A DNA stretch of 64,000 nucleotides from an uncultured Bacteroidales bacterium (GTDB lineage Bacteria > Bacteroidota > Bacteroidia > Bacteroidales > Paludibacteraceae): NCBI GenBank assembly GCA_902780495.1, contig CACZFM010000009.1, forward strand, positions 1 to 64,000, given 5' to 3'. How positions within the stretch are numbered: position 1 is the first letter of the stretch; each line of letters begins with the position of its first letter. Below, piece after piece: positions 25,731 to 34,882 of the stretch. The notes under the pieces were generated by a model. That model was not told the origin of the DNA and did not search any database. It saw only the letters and a program-made list of their open reading frames with translations. The position numbers and the translations under genes are program-made.

Positions 25731-27071
25731 TTATTTCTTTTCACGAATCAAGAACACAGATAGCGCACCTAATACGAGCAAGATACCTGCCACGACTAAC
25801 ATGCCCACCTGCGCACCATCACAGATATATTTGAGACATGCTCCCCCTAACAGTGCCGCCACAATCTGCGGCAGACAAATTGTCCCATTGAAAAGACCAA
25901 GGTAATACCCCATATTGTCACCTTTCAGCGAATTGGTCAGAATGGTAAAGGGCAATGCCAGCATTGCTGCCCATGCGGCACCAATTAGCAAATATGACAA
26001 CCATAGTACATAGGGATTCGTAACCCAAAGGACAGAAACAAACCCTACTGCCCCAACCAACAGGGAAATAGCATAAGCACCTTTATTGGACGTCCATTTC
26101 TCAAGCAACGGAAGTACCATTGCCCACAGAAGAGAGCCTACCGCCTGCACGCAAAAGACTACTCCAACCCAGTTGCCCGCAGTCTGGAATGCTTCTGCAG
26201 CCGTGCTGACACCATCCCAACCATAGCACTGAGTGGCTATCGAACCATTTGAATAGGTCCACATATACATGAACGCCGACCAACAGAAGAACTGCACAAG
26301 CCCGACGGTCCAAAACGTGGAAGGAGCATTCTGCAACAATTTGACAAAACCAGGGTCATCTTTCTTTTCCTCTTTCTTTTCGGCAAGTCCATGGAATTTG
26401 GCATATTCTTCCGGATTCATCTCTTTCACCGTCGCAAACGTGTAAAGTACGCACAGGATGAGGATGGCAGCCCCCACATAAAAACTCCATTTCACCGAGT
26501 CTGGAATAACCCCTTCCGGAGCAGTGTTGGCGATGCCTACCCAAGTGAAGAAAATGGGGAATATATAACCGACAATTGAACCGGCGTTGCAAAGTGCCGA
26601 CTGAATGGCATAAGCAGTACCCTTCTGCTTCTCGTTCACCATATCGCCCACCATCATTTTGAAAGGCTGCATTGCAATATTGATACTGGTGTCAAGAAAC
26701 ATCAAACTGAACAGGCCGAACCACATCGCCACGTTAAGCCCCAAGAAGGCAGCCTGTGCAAACGAGAAATTACCCGCATTCGGCAATAACACCATCACGG
26801 CAACAGCAATAAGCGCCCCCACCAACAAATAAGGCATACGACGCCCCATACGAGTCCACGTGCGATCACTATATTTCCCCACCAAAGGCTGAACTATCAT
26901 ACCCATCAACGGAGGCAATATCCAAAAAAAACTCAAACTATGCGGGTCAGCACCAAGCGTTGCAAAGATACGCGAAATATTTGCGCTCTGTAATGCGTAA
27001 GCAATCTGAACGCCAAAGAAGCCGAAACTGAGGTTAAATAGTTGTCCAAAAGGTAAATCTCGTTTCTCCAT
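25731..27071 (-). CDS. MFS sugar permease, SLC45-like (maltose/maltodextrin type)
   Basis: 446 aa with about 12 membrane spans. The N-terminus (LPFGQLFNLSFGFFGVQIAYALQ) and GKYSDRTWTRMGRRMPYLL match the SLC45-like branch of the major facilitator superfamily, which in Bacteroidetes accompanies starch and maltodextrin loci as an inner-membrane sugar permease. It is the first gene of the operon that continues with susC, susD and a SusE-like gene, so outer- and inner-membrane transport of one glycan are co-expressed. A Bacteroidetes promoter lies at 27101-27132. Alpha-amylase or alpha-glucosidase genes, usual in such loci, are not seen here. Confidence 0.85.
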   Translation of the reverse strand: MEKRDLPFGQLFNLSFGFFGVQIAYALQSANISRIFATLGADPHSLSFFWILPPLMGMIVQPLVGKYSDRTWTRMGRRMPYLLVGALIAVAVMVLLPNAGNFSFAQAAFLGLNVAMWFGLFSLMFLDTSINIAMQPFKMMVGDMVNEKQKGTAYAIQSALCNAGSIVGYIFPIFFTWVGIANTAPEGVIPDSVKWSFYVGAAILILCVLYTFATVKEMNPEEYAKFHGLAEKKEEKKDDPGFVKLLQNAPSTFWTVGLVQFFCWSAFMYMWTYSNGSIATQCYGWDGVSTAAEAFQTAGNWVGVVFCVQAVGSLLWAMVLPLLEKWTSNKGAYAISLLVGAVGFVSVLWVTNPYVLWLSYLLIGAAWAAMLALPFTILTNSLKGDNMGYYLGLFNGTICLPQIVAALLGGACLKYICDGAQVGMLVVAGILLVLGALSVFLIREKK

Positions 27072-27100
27072 ACTCTACATGCATTTTATGAATTAGGCCG

Positions 27101-27132
27101 CAAAGATACTACTTTTTTATTATATACGCAAG
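27101..27132 (-). promoter_or_regulatory. Promoter of the sugar permease-susCDE operon
   Basis: Minus-strand TATCTTTG (complement of 27101-27108) and a CTTG -33 box (complement of 27129-27132) with a 20-bp spacer. The permease ATG at 27071 gives a leader of about 25 nt. It faces away from the recQ promoter. Confidence 0.7.
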
Positions 27133-27141
27133 AAAATACAT

Positions 27142-27157
27142 TTTTTTTCGAAAAAAA
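27142..27157. repeat. Palindrome TTTTTTTCGAAAAAAA between divergent promoters
   Basis: Sixteen bases, fully self-complementary, lying just upstream of the -33 boxes of both the permease and recQ promoters. It could be an UP-like element, a bent-DNA tract or an operator. Confidence 0.6.
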
Positions 27158-27188
27158 TTTGTCATATCAAAAAAAAATGCTACCTTTG
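27158..27188 (+). promoter_or_regulatory. Promoter of the recQ-rimO-uvrA operon
   Basis: TTTG at 27158-27161, 19-bp spacer, TACCTTTG at 27181-27188: an excellent Bacteroidetes promoter. The recQ ATG is at 27251. Confidence 0.8.
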
Positions 27189-27250
27189 CGCTGAAAATTA
27201 CAAAAAAAAACATCAACGACACGACAATCTATAAAGAATCGTCAATCGAC

Positions 27251-29434
27251 ATGACACGACATGAAGAGTTAATCGCTGCTCTGCAGCACCATTTTGGTTT
27301 CGATGCTTTCAAGGGAAATCAAGAAGCAATCATCCAAACCGTAATGGAAGGAAAAGATTCGTTTGTACTGATGCCCACAGGCGGAGGCAAAAGTTTATGC
27401 TACCAACTTCCATCTCTGCTGATGGATGGTATGGCAATCGTCATATCCCCTTTGATTGCGCTGATGAAGAATCAAGTGGATGCCATGCGTAATTTCTCCG
27501 AAGAAGACGGGGTGGCACATTTTATCAATTCATCCCTTTCCCGCCCTGAAATCGCACAAGTAAAAAAAGATGTGTTGGATGGGAAAACCAAACTGTTGTA
27601 TTTGGCTCCGGAAAGTTTGACCAAAGCAGAAAACATAGATTTTCTCCAAGGCGTAAAAATCAGTTTTTATGCGATTGACGAGGCTCATTGTATTTCCGAG
27701 TGGGGACATGATTTTCGTCCAGAATATCGTAACATCCAAAGTATGACGGAACGAATCGGCCGAGCCCCCATCATGGCATTAACGGCCACCGCCACACCCA
27801 AGGTACAACACGACATTCAGAAAAATCTGTGCATGCTGGATGCTGTGGTGTTCAAGTCCAGTTTTAATCGCCCTAACCTTTATTACGAAGTACGGCCGAA
27901 AACCGACGATGTAGACAAAGAACTAATCCGCTATATCCGTTCAATGGAAGGAAAATCAGGTATTGTGTATTGTCTGTCCAGAAAATCGGTTGAGGATTTG
28001 GCTGCCACTCTTCGCGTAAACAACATTTCCGCACTCCCCTATCACGCCGGTATGGCACCTCTTGCACGCGCCACTAACCAAGATGCGTTTCTAATGGAAA
28101 AATGCCAAGTGATTGTGGCTACAATTGCTTTCGGAATGGGAATTGACAAACCCGATGTCCGCTTTGTCGTGCACTACGACATTCCAAAATCATTGGAAGG
28201 GTATTATCAAGAAACCGGTCGTGCCGGGCGTGACGGAGGAGAAGGTCAGTGTGTTTGCTTCTATTCTCCCAAAGACATTGAACGTCTTCGGAAATTTCAG
28301 CGTGACAAACCCGTATCCGAACAAGAAATCAGCAACCAATTGCTGTTTGAGACCCAAAGTTATGCCGAGTCTTCGTTCTGCCGCCGCAAATTACTGCTGC
28401 ATTATTTCGGCGAAGAGTATGATCAGGACAATTGTGGCAACTGCGACAACTGCAAGAAAGTATATCGCATGGCAAATGAAAGCGAACTACTGATGCTTAC
28501 CTTGGAGACAGTTCTACAAGTAAATGAAAAATTCAAAGCAGAACACATTGTTGATATACTACATGGGAACCGCACAGCTGCTGTTACATCATATAACCAT
28601 AATGAGTTGGAAAATTTCGGAGCTGCGGAAGATGATGACGAACAAACGCTACATGCAGTGATTCGACAAGCATTGATTGCCGGGTACCTGAAAAAGGATA
28701 TTGAGTCTTATGGGGATCTCAAAGTCACCGCAGAAGGGAAGAAATACATGAAACACCCCATTCTGTTTGAAGTACCCCTGGAAGTACATGATGAAGAGGA
28801 AGAAGAAGTGGTTGAAGCCAACATGACCGGTTCTGCCGCTGCCGATGAAGTTTTGTTTTCCATATTAAAAGACCTGCGCAAAAAACTAAGCAAGAGATTG
28901 AATGTGCCTCCGTTTGTTATTTTCCAAGACCCAAGTCTGGAAGCCATTGCCACCACTTATCCGGTGACTATGGAAGAATTGCAAAACATTCCCGGTGTAG
29001 GTGCAGGAAAAGCCAAGCGATATGGAGAAGAATTTCTGCGCGTAGTGAAAGAGTATGTGGAAGATAACGACATCATACGTCCAGAAGACTTACGCGTGAG
29101 AACTGTTGCCCATGACTCCACCCGGAAAATCAGCATTATCCAAGCCATTGATCGTCGCGTCGCATTGGATGATTTGGCAGAATCGAAGGGCATGTCAATG
29201 GACGAAATGTTAGAAGAGATTGAAGCTATTGTATATAGCGGGACAAAGTTGAATATCAACTATTTTATAGACGAAGTGGTGGATCCTGACGAAGAAGAGG
29301 ATATCATCGAATATTTCCAACACGCGGAGAACGATAACATCAAACTCGCCATGGAGAAACTTGGGTATGATGATTACGACGAACTGCATGTAAGACTCGT
29401 ACGCATTAAATTCCATTCCGAGTTAGGGAACTAA
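27251..29434 (+). CDS. recQ: ATP-dependent DNA helicase RecQ
   Basis: 727 aa. It has SF2 helicase motifs: Walker A MPTGGGKSLCYQLP, DEAH box in YAIDEAHCISEWGHDFRPEY, LTATATP, and motif VI region ETGRAGRDG. The RQC zinc site (CRRKLLLHYFGEEYDQDNCGNCDNC) and an HRDC domain (about residues 540-615, ending NIPGVGAGKAKRYGEEFL) follow. About 100 further C-terminal residues form an acidic helical extension common in Bacteroidetes RecQ. It unwinds DNA in recombination and repair. Its stop codon directly abuts the rimO ATG. Confidence 0.96.
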   Translation: MTRHEELIAALQHHFGFDAFKGNQEAIIQTVMEGKDSFVLMPTGGGKSLCYQLPSLLMDGMAIVISPLIALMKNQVDAMRNFSEEDGVAHFINSSLSRPEIAQVKKDVLDGKTKLLYLAPESLTKAENIDFLQGVKISFYAIDEAHCISEWGHDFRPEYRNIQSMTERIGRAPIMALTATATPKVQHDIQKNLCMLDAVVFKSSFNRPNLYYEVRPKTDDVDKELIRYIRSMEGKSGIVYCLSRKSVEDLAATLRVNNISALPYHAGMAPLARATNQDAFLMEKCQVIVATIAFGMGIDKPDVRFVVHYDIPKSLEGYYQETGRAGRDGGEGQCVCFYSPKDIERLRKFQRDKPVSEQEISNQLLFETQSYAESSFCRRKLLLHYFGEEYDQDNCGNCDNCKKVYRMANESELLMLTLETVLQVNEKFKAEHIVDILHGNRTAAVTSYNHNELENFGAAEDDDEQTLHAVIRQALIAGYLKKDIESYGDLKVTAEGKKYMKHPILFEVPLEVHDEEEEEVVEANMTGSAAADEVLFSILKDLRKKLSKRLNVPPFVIFQDPSLEAIATTYPVTMEELQNIPGVGAGKAKRYGEEFLRVVKEYVEDNDIIRPEDLRVRTVAHDSTRKISIIQAIDRRVALDDLAESKGMSMDEMLEEIEAIVYSGTKLNINYFIDEVVDPDEEEDIIEYFQHAENDNIKLAMEKLGYDDYDELHVRLVRIKFHSELGN

Positions 29435-30760
29435 ATGTTACAACAGAACGTGCAAAACAATACGATTGATATACTAACCCTGGGATGCTCGAAAAATCTA
29501 GTGGATACAGAGCGACTGATGGGCATGTTGGAGAAAGCCGGTTACGTGTGCAAACACGATCCGAAAAGACCGACGGCCCCAATAGCCATTATCAACACAT
29601 GCGGATTTATCGGTGACGCGAAAGAGGAAAGTATACGCACAATCCTACAATTCTCAAAACGGAAAATTGACCATCGTCATCATCTTCAGAAACTGTATGT
29701 GATGGGGTGTCTCAGCCAACGCTACAGAGCAGAATTGAGACACGAAATCCCCGAAGTGGACAAGTGGTTCGGAAAATTTGATTACAACGGGATTGTTGAT
29801 GAACTTACGTTACATAAAAAGCAACCGTCCACATCTTGTACTATTGAGCGCCACTTAACGACTCCCCGGCATTATGCTTACCTCAAAATCAGTGAAGGCT
29901 GTAATCGTATGTGCTCATACTGCGCCATTCCATTAATTACCGGACGACACACATCTATTCCGATGGAAGAGATTTTGGAAGAGGCACACATGCTGGTGAA
30001 AAAAGGAGTCAAAGAGATAAATGTAATCGCCCAAGATCTTTCATCTTATGGATTGGATATCGCCCAACGACATCTGCTGCCCGAACTCATTGACAAAATG
30101 GCAAATATAGACGGCCTAAAATGGATTCGGCTACATTATGCCTACCCCACCGATTTTCCAACTGAGTTATTGGACGTCATGGCTAAACATGCCAATGTCT
30201 GCAAATACCTTGATATTGCCCTTCAACATTGTACCGATCACATGTTGGACCTGATGCGCAGACATATCACCCGAGCAGAACAAGATGCATTGATACAACG
30301 GATACGCTCAAGTGTACCAGGAATATGTATCCGCACGACCCTAATGGTAGGGCATCCCGGAGAAACTCAAGAAGATTTTGAGGAGTTAAAAAAGTGGGTA
30401 CGAGCTATGCGCTTTGAACGATTAGGCGTTTTTACTTATTCCGATGAAGAAGGAACATTCGCCCACAAACATTACACGGACAATATTGCAGAGGAGATAA
30501 AAAAGCAACGGGTAGATGAGTTGATGTCCCTCCAGCAAGAAATTTCCAATGAATTAATGCACAATCAAATCGGGAAAGAGATGCTGATTATTATTGACCG
30601 CAAGGAAAACGAGTACTATATAGGGCGCACAGAGCACGATTCGCCGGAAGTGGATTGTGAAGTGTTAGTGAAAAGTAGCACAAAAAAATGCAAGATAGGC
30701 GAAATGTACCTTGCCAAAATAACTAAAGCTGAGGCATTTGACCTCTACGCAGAGCTATGA
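29435..30760 (+). CDS. rimO: Ribosomal protein S12 methylthiotransferase RimO
   Basis: 441 aa. An N-terminal UPF0004 domain carries three cluster cysteines (LGCSKNLVDTE, NTCGFI, MGCLSQRY), the radical-SAM core has CNRMCSYCAIP (CxxxCxxC), and a C-terminal TRAM domain follows (about 375-441). The LGCSKN signature distinguishes RimO from MiaB. It adds a methylthio group to an aspartate of ribosomal protein S12. The gene starts immediately after recQ and overlaps the HU gene by 4 bp (ATGA). Confidence 0.95.
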   Translation: MLQQNVQNNTIDILTLGCSKNLVDTERLMGMLEKAGYVCKHDPKRPTAPIAIINTCGFIGDAKEESIRTILQFSKRKIDHRHHLQKLYVMGCLSQRYRAELRHEIPEVDKWFGKFDYNGIVDELTLHKKQPSTSCTIERHLTTPRHYAYLKISEGCNRMCSYCAIPLITGRHTSIPMEEILEEAHMLVKKGVKEINVIAQDLSSYGLDIAQRHLLPELIDKMANIDGLKWIRLHYAYPTDFPTELLDVMAKHANVCKYLDIALQHCTDHMLDLMRRHITRAEQDALIQRIRSSVPGICIRTTLMVGHPGETQEDFEELKKWVRAMRFERLGVFTYSDEEGTFAHKHYTDNIAEEIKKQRVDELMSLQQEISNELMHNQIGKEMLIIIDRKENEYYIGRTEHDSPEVDCEVLVKSSTKKCKIGEMYLAKITKAEAFDLYAEL

Positions 30761-31029
30761 CAACCAAAGAATTAATCAACAAAATTGGCGAAAAGACAGG
30801 GATGACCAAGACACAGGTTGAACAATTGATGACAGCCACGACAAAGGTCATTACCTCTGCCTTGCAGAATGACCACACCGTACAACTGCAAAATTTCGGG
30901 ACATTGGAACCTAAAGAAAGAAGGTCCAGACAAGTGACAAATCCCAAAACCGGGGCAAAGTCGGTAACACGCGCCAAACGTATTGTCAGTTTTCGTGCCA
31001 ACAACAAATTAAAAGCAATTGTGAAATAG
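30757..31029 (+). CDS. HU-family DNA-binding protein
   Basis: 90 aa, full HU size. It begins TTKELINKIGEKTGMTKTQVEQLM, has the beta-arm region FGTLEPKERRSRQVTNPKTG and ends with a basic helix. HU homodimers bend and compact DNA. The gene overlaps the rimO stop by 4 bp and precedes a second, larger HU-domain gene by 2 bp. The adjacent HU-LysM protein might form heterodimers with it; that is inference from position only. Confidence 0.93.
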   Translation: MTTKELINKIGEKTGMTKTQVEQLMTATTKVITSALQNDHTVQLQNFGTLEPKERRSRQVTNPKTGAKSVTRAKRIVSFRANNKLKAIVK

Positions 31030-31031
31030 AT

Positions 31032-32126
31032 ATGGCTACAGACACTAACAAACTTACTTGGGTTGGATTACGCCAATCTATTGCCAAAGAAAGTGGCATC
31101 GCCCAAAAAGATGTGGCGCAATTCCTGACATGTATGATTGACCTGATTACAGAAACGCTGCATGAAGGCGAATCCATCCGTATCAACGGATTAGGAACAT
31201 TTCATGTACAAGATATGGCTCCAAGAAAAAGTGTGAATGTAAAAACAGGAGAAAGTATCATCATACAAGGCTATCATAAACCCGGATTCACAATGGAACG
31301 TGCGGCTGCGGAAAACATGAATTACGTACCCAACGAACTGACACCAGCAAGTGATCCCATACGGAAATTGAATGATCAGGCCGATGAAATTCTCAACATA
31401 TTGGCAGACATGGGACAAGGCCCCAAAAAAGAAAATTCCATGCAAGACGAGCCTGAACCCATAAATGAAGATTCTCCCATTGAAGAATCATCAAACCAGG
31501 ATAGCACAACGAATAAAGAAATAGAACTTCTACCCATTGATGATATTCAATCCCCTAAAGCCAAACAGGAATTTCACCCATGGATGGCAGCTGGTATAAC
31601 AATGAGTATTTTTTGTCTTTTGCTAATCGGAGGGTATCTTTTTCTTCAACATAAAATTGAAGTATGGGTAAACCATTTACAAGAAAAAGCGGGGCAAGAA
31701 ATATCCGTTTCTTCATCCCCTATAGAAGAGATAATATCAGGTAATGAAGAAACAGACGAAATAGAAGCAATAGATGAGATACAGACAGACGAAACGTCTA
31801 ATGATACCATCGCAATAGTGGCACAGGAAGAGAGTGCACAACAAACAGACACTCAAGGAGAATATACCGAATTTATTACCACTGAAATTTTGGCAAAAGA
31901 CAGCCGATTAGCGTGGGTGGCCAAAAAACACTACGGTGAGAAAAAATTCTGGGTATACATATATGATGCCAACCGAGATCGTTTGACAAATCCAAGTGTT
32001 ATTTTACCCGGCACCCGCCTACGTATCCCAAAATTGAGCAAGAGTCAAATGGATTTGACTAATCCCAATACACAACGGACTATCAAAGACATGGAGGATA
32101 AATTCTTGAACCGGACACACAATTGA
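31032..32126 (+). CDS. HU-domain membrane protein with C-terminal LysM domain
   Basis: 364 aa with an unusual architecture. Residues 1-95 are an HU/IHF-like domain (LTWVGLRQSIAKESGIAQKDVAQFL, INGLGTFHVQDMAPRKSVNVKTG). An acidic low-complexity linker follows (about 110-180), then one membrane helix (residues 184-206, WMAAGITMSIFCLLLIGGYLF), another acidic linker, and a LysM-like domain near 284-340 (LAWVAKKHYGEKKFWVYIYDANRDRL, PGTRLRIPKL). The likely topology is HU in the cytoplasm and LysM in the periplasm, so the protein could link the nucleoid to peptidoglycan. It sits between a normal HU gene and uvrA, whose TTG start overlaps its stop. The domains are clear; the tether role is inference. 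Confidence 0.85.
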   Translation: MATDTNKLTWVGLRQSIAKESGIAQKDVAQFLTCMIDLITETLHEGESIRINGLGTFHVQDMAPRKSVNVKTGESIIIQGYHKPGFTMERAAAENMNYVPNELTPASDPIRKLNDQADEILNILADMGQGPKKENSMQDEPEPINEDSPIEESSNQDSTTNKEIELLPIDDIQSPKAKQEFHPWMAAGITMSIFCLLLIGGYLFLQHKIEVWVNHLQEKAGQEISVSSSPIEEIISGNEETDEIEAIDEIQTDETSNDTIAIVAQEESAQQTDTQGEYTEFITTEILAKDSRLAWVAKKHYGEKKFWVYIYDANRDRLTNPSVILPGTRLRIPKLSKSQMDLTNPNTQRTIKDMEDKFLNRTHN

Positions 32127-34879
32127 AATCACAAAACATCCATATTGAGGGGGCACGAACCCATAATCTAAAAAACATAAATCTGGATATACCACAAAAC
32201 CAGTTGACTGTTATCACCGGTGTATCCGGAAGTGGTAAGTCGTCTTTGGCTTTTGATACATTGTATGCAGAGGGACAGAGGCGTTATGTCGAAAGTTTGA
32301 GTGCCTACGCGAGACAGTTTCTCGGACGTATGCAGAAGCCGGATGTGGATCACATTGATAACATTCCACCAGCCATTGCCATTGAGCAAAAAGTATCTTC
32401 ACGTAATCCACGCTCAACAGTGGGAACCGTAACTGAGATTTATGACTATCTAAAATTGCTATTCGCACGAATCGGGCACACTATTTCACCTATCACGCAT
32501 CAAGAAGTGAAACGAAACACGATACAAGACGTAATTCGTGAAATGGAAAAACAGGCAGAGGGGACACCCGTCATGCTATTAGCTCCCATTCAAATACCAG
32601 AAGGAAGAACCTTTCAAGAACAGCTACACATTTGGGACCAACAAGGTTTCTCCCGTTTATTCGAAGCAAAAGAAAAAAAAGTAATCCGAATAACCCAATT
32701 TACGGGAGAAAAACCTGATACTAATTTACATCTGCTGGTGGATCGAATTATCTGCGACAAGAAAGATTCTACCCGTAATCGTTTTGCTGATTCAGTACAG
32801 ACGGCCTTTTACGAAGGAAAAGGAATATGCCTACTCTGGTGCGAAGAAACATCAACTGAAGGAAATTCCACCCCTGTTATGGTTCAATTCTCGGAACGAT
32901 TTGAAGCAGATGGCATTTCTTTTATTGAGCCCAACGAACATCTATTTGATTTCAACAATCCCTTGGGAGCATGTCCCACATGTGGAGGATTAGGAACCGT
33001 AGTGGGCATTGATCCCGACTTGGTTGTTCCAGACAAGTCAAAATCCATCTATGAAGGTGCGATTGCCTGTTGGCGTGGAGAAAAAATGAGTTTCTGGAAT
33101 GAAGCATTAATTTATAATGCGAGCAAGTTCGGTTTTCCTATCCATAAGCCCTTTTATGAACTATCTCCAGAAGAGAAACAACTGATTTGGACAGGGAATG
33201 AGTATTTCCGAGGGCTTGATGACTTTTTTCACGAATTGGAAGCAAAGCAACATAACAAAATGCAATATCGGGTTTTGTTGGCCCGTTACCGCGGGCGCAG
33301 TATATGTCCACTTTGCGGCGGAAAACGTCTACGGGAGGCTGCAAACTATGTATTGATAGGAGGGAAAAGCATCTCCGAACTATGCACAATGTCTGTTCGT
33401 GATTTGCATGGATGGTTCTCAGGACTCCAATTAAGTACTACTGACCAAATGGCAGTTCATCAGTTACTGCCAGAAATAATATCCCGATTGCGTTTTATGC
33501 AAGATGTCGGATTGGGGTATCTTACACTTAATCGCATAAGTAATTCGCTTTCCGGAGGTGAAAGTCAACGAATAAACCTTGCAAAATCACTTGGGAGCAG
33601 CCTTGTGGGTTCTCTCTATGTATTGGATGAGCCGAGTATCGGTCTGCATGCGCGCGACACTCAACGTTTAATCCATGTCCTATACGAATTACGCGATTTA
33701 GGGAATACTATCGTAGTAGTAGAACACGACGATGAAATACAAAAAGCAGCAAATCATATCATTGAGATTGGGCCTGCGGCAGGTATACATGGAGGAAAGA
33801 TAACCTATATCGGGAAACCACGATTGGAAAAATTCACTTACGATATTCCCGAACAACGACGTCCATGGCACAATTACATAGAAATTATAGGTGCTGCAGA
33901 AAACAACCTAAAAAACATCAATGTCCGTTTTCCCCTAAACGTAATGACTGTCGTAACAGGTGTTTCCGGTAGCGGGAAATCATCTCTGATTAGCAAAGTT
34001 CTATACCCTGCCCTCAAAAAATACTACGGCGGGACAGCTGATCATACCGGTGATTTTCATAAACTATCAGGCAGTTTGCATCTGCTATACGATATTGAAT
34101 TTGTCGACCAAGCCCCTCTTTCCCGTTCTTCCCGTTCCAATCCTGTTACGTACTTAAAGGCCTATGACGAAATCCGAAAGTTGTATGCCGATCAACAATT
34201 AGCACAACAACTTGGTTTTACTCCATCCTATTTTTCATTCAACACTCCAGGAGGACGCTGCGAAGAATGCCAGGGAGAAGGAACAATCACTATTGAAATG
34301 CAATTTATGGCTGATATCGTCATGGAATGCGAGCATTGCCACGGGAGACGCTTCAAGCAAGATGTATTAGATGTGAAATATCGTGATAAAAACATCTTTG
34401 ATATCTTGGAGATGACCGTTAATCAAGCCATTGAGTTCTTCAGTGAAGACAGTGCCTGCAAAAAGATTGTACAACGGCTTAAACCCTTACAAGATGTCGG
34501 CATCGGTTATATCAAGCTCGGCCAATCGTCCTCCACACTCTCAGGTGGTGAAAGTCAACGTGTGAAATTAGCCTCGTTTCTCGCGCAAGAGGATAGCCGC
34601 CCCACATTGTTTGTTTTTGACGAACCAACGACCGGATTACACCATACGGACATACGAGTACTGCTAAAGGCATTAAACAGACTTATCTCAAACGGACACA
34701 CAGTACTCATCATTGAACATAATCCAGAAGTCATATTGGCAGCAGACCATGTGATTGATTTAGGACCAGAAGGAGGAAATGAAGGAGGGCAAATTGTGGC
34801 AGAAGGAACTCCTGAGGCAATTATGAAATGTCCACACAGTTATACAGGTCTGTGCCTAAAACACCTACTCAACGAATAA
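32123..34879 (+). CDS. uvrA: Excinuclease ABC subunit A (UvrA), variant lacking one zinc-knuckle pair
   Basis: 918 aa. The start is a TTG at 32123 that overlaps the preceding stop (TTGA); no ATG occurs before the conserved IEGARTHNLKNINL, so this start is well supported. Two ABC ATPase modules are present: Walker A GVSGSGKSSLAFDTLYAEGQ and GVSGSGKSSLISKVL, signatures LSGGESQRINLAKSLGS and LSGGESQRVKLASFLA. The zinc module near residue 284 has only one CxxC (GACPTCGGLG); the usual first CPxC upstream is replaced by FEADGISFIEP. The C-terminal zinc finger (CEECQGEG...CEHCHGRRF) is intact. It recognises DNA damage in nucleotide excision repair. A second UvrA may exist elsewhere in the genome. 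Confidence 0.93.
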   Translation: MKSQNIHIEGARTHNLKNINLDIPQNQLTVITGVSGSGKSSLAFDTLYAEGQRRYVESLSAYARQFLGRMQKPDVDHIDNIPPAIAIEQKVSSRNPRSTVGTVTEIYDYLKLLFARIGHTISPITHQEVKRNTIQDVIREMEKQAEGTPVMLLAPIQIPEGRTFQEQLHIWDQQGFSRLFEAKEKKVIRITQFTGEKPDTNLHLLVDRIICDKKDSTRNRFADSVQTAFYEGKGICLLWCEETSTEGNSTPVMVQFSERFEADGISFIEPNEHLFDFNNPLGACPTCGGLGTVVGIDPDLVVPDKSKSIYEGAIACWRGEKMSFWNEALIYNASKFGFPIHKPFYELSPEEKQLIWTGNEYFRGLDDFFHELEAKQHNKMQYRVLLARYRGRSICPLCGGKRLREAANYVLIGGKSISELCTMSVRDLHGWFSGLQLSTTDQMAVHQLLPEIISRLRFMQDVGLGYLTLNRISNSLSGGESQRINLAKSLGSSLVGSLYVLDEPSIGLHARDTQRLIHVLYELRDLGNTIVVVEHDDEIQKAANHIIEIGPAAGIHGGKITYIGKPRLEKFTYDIPEQRRPWHNYIEIIGAAENNLKNINVRFPLNVMTVVTGVSGSGKSSLISKVLYPALKKYYGGTADHTGDFHKLSGSLHLLYDIEFVDQAPLSRSSRSNPVTYLKAYDEIRKLYADQQLAQQLGFTPSYFSFNTPGGRCEECQGEGTITIEMQFMADIVMECEHCHGRRFKQDVLDVKYRDKNIFDILEMTVNQAIEFFSEDSACKKIVQRLKPLQDVGIGYIKLGQSSSTLSGGESQRVKLASFLAQEDSRPTLFVFDEPTTGLHHTDIRVLLKALNRLISNGHTVLIIEHNPEVILAADHVIDLGPEGGNEGGQIVAEGTPEAIMKCPHSYTGLCLKHLLNE

Positions 34880-34882
34880 ACG

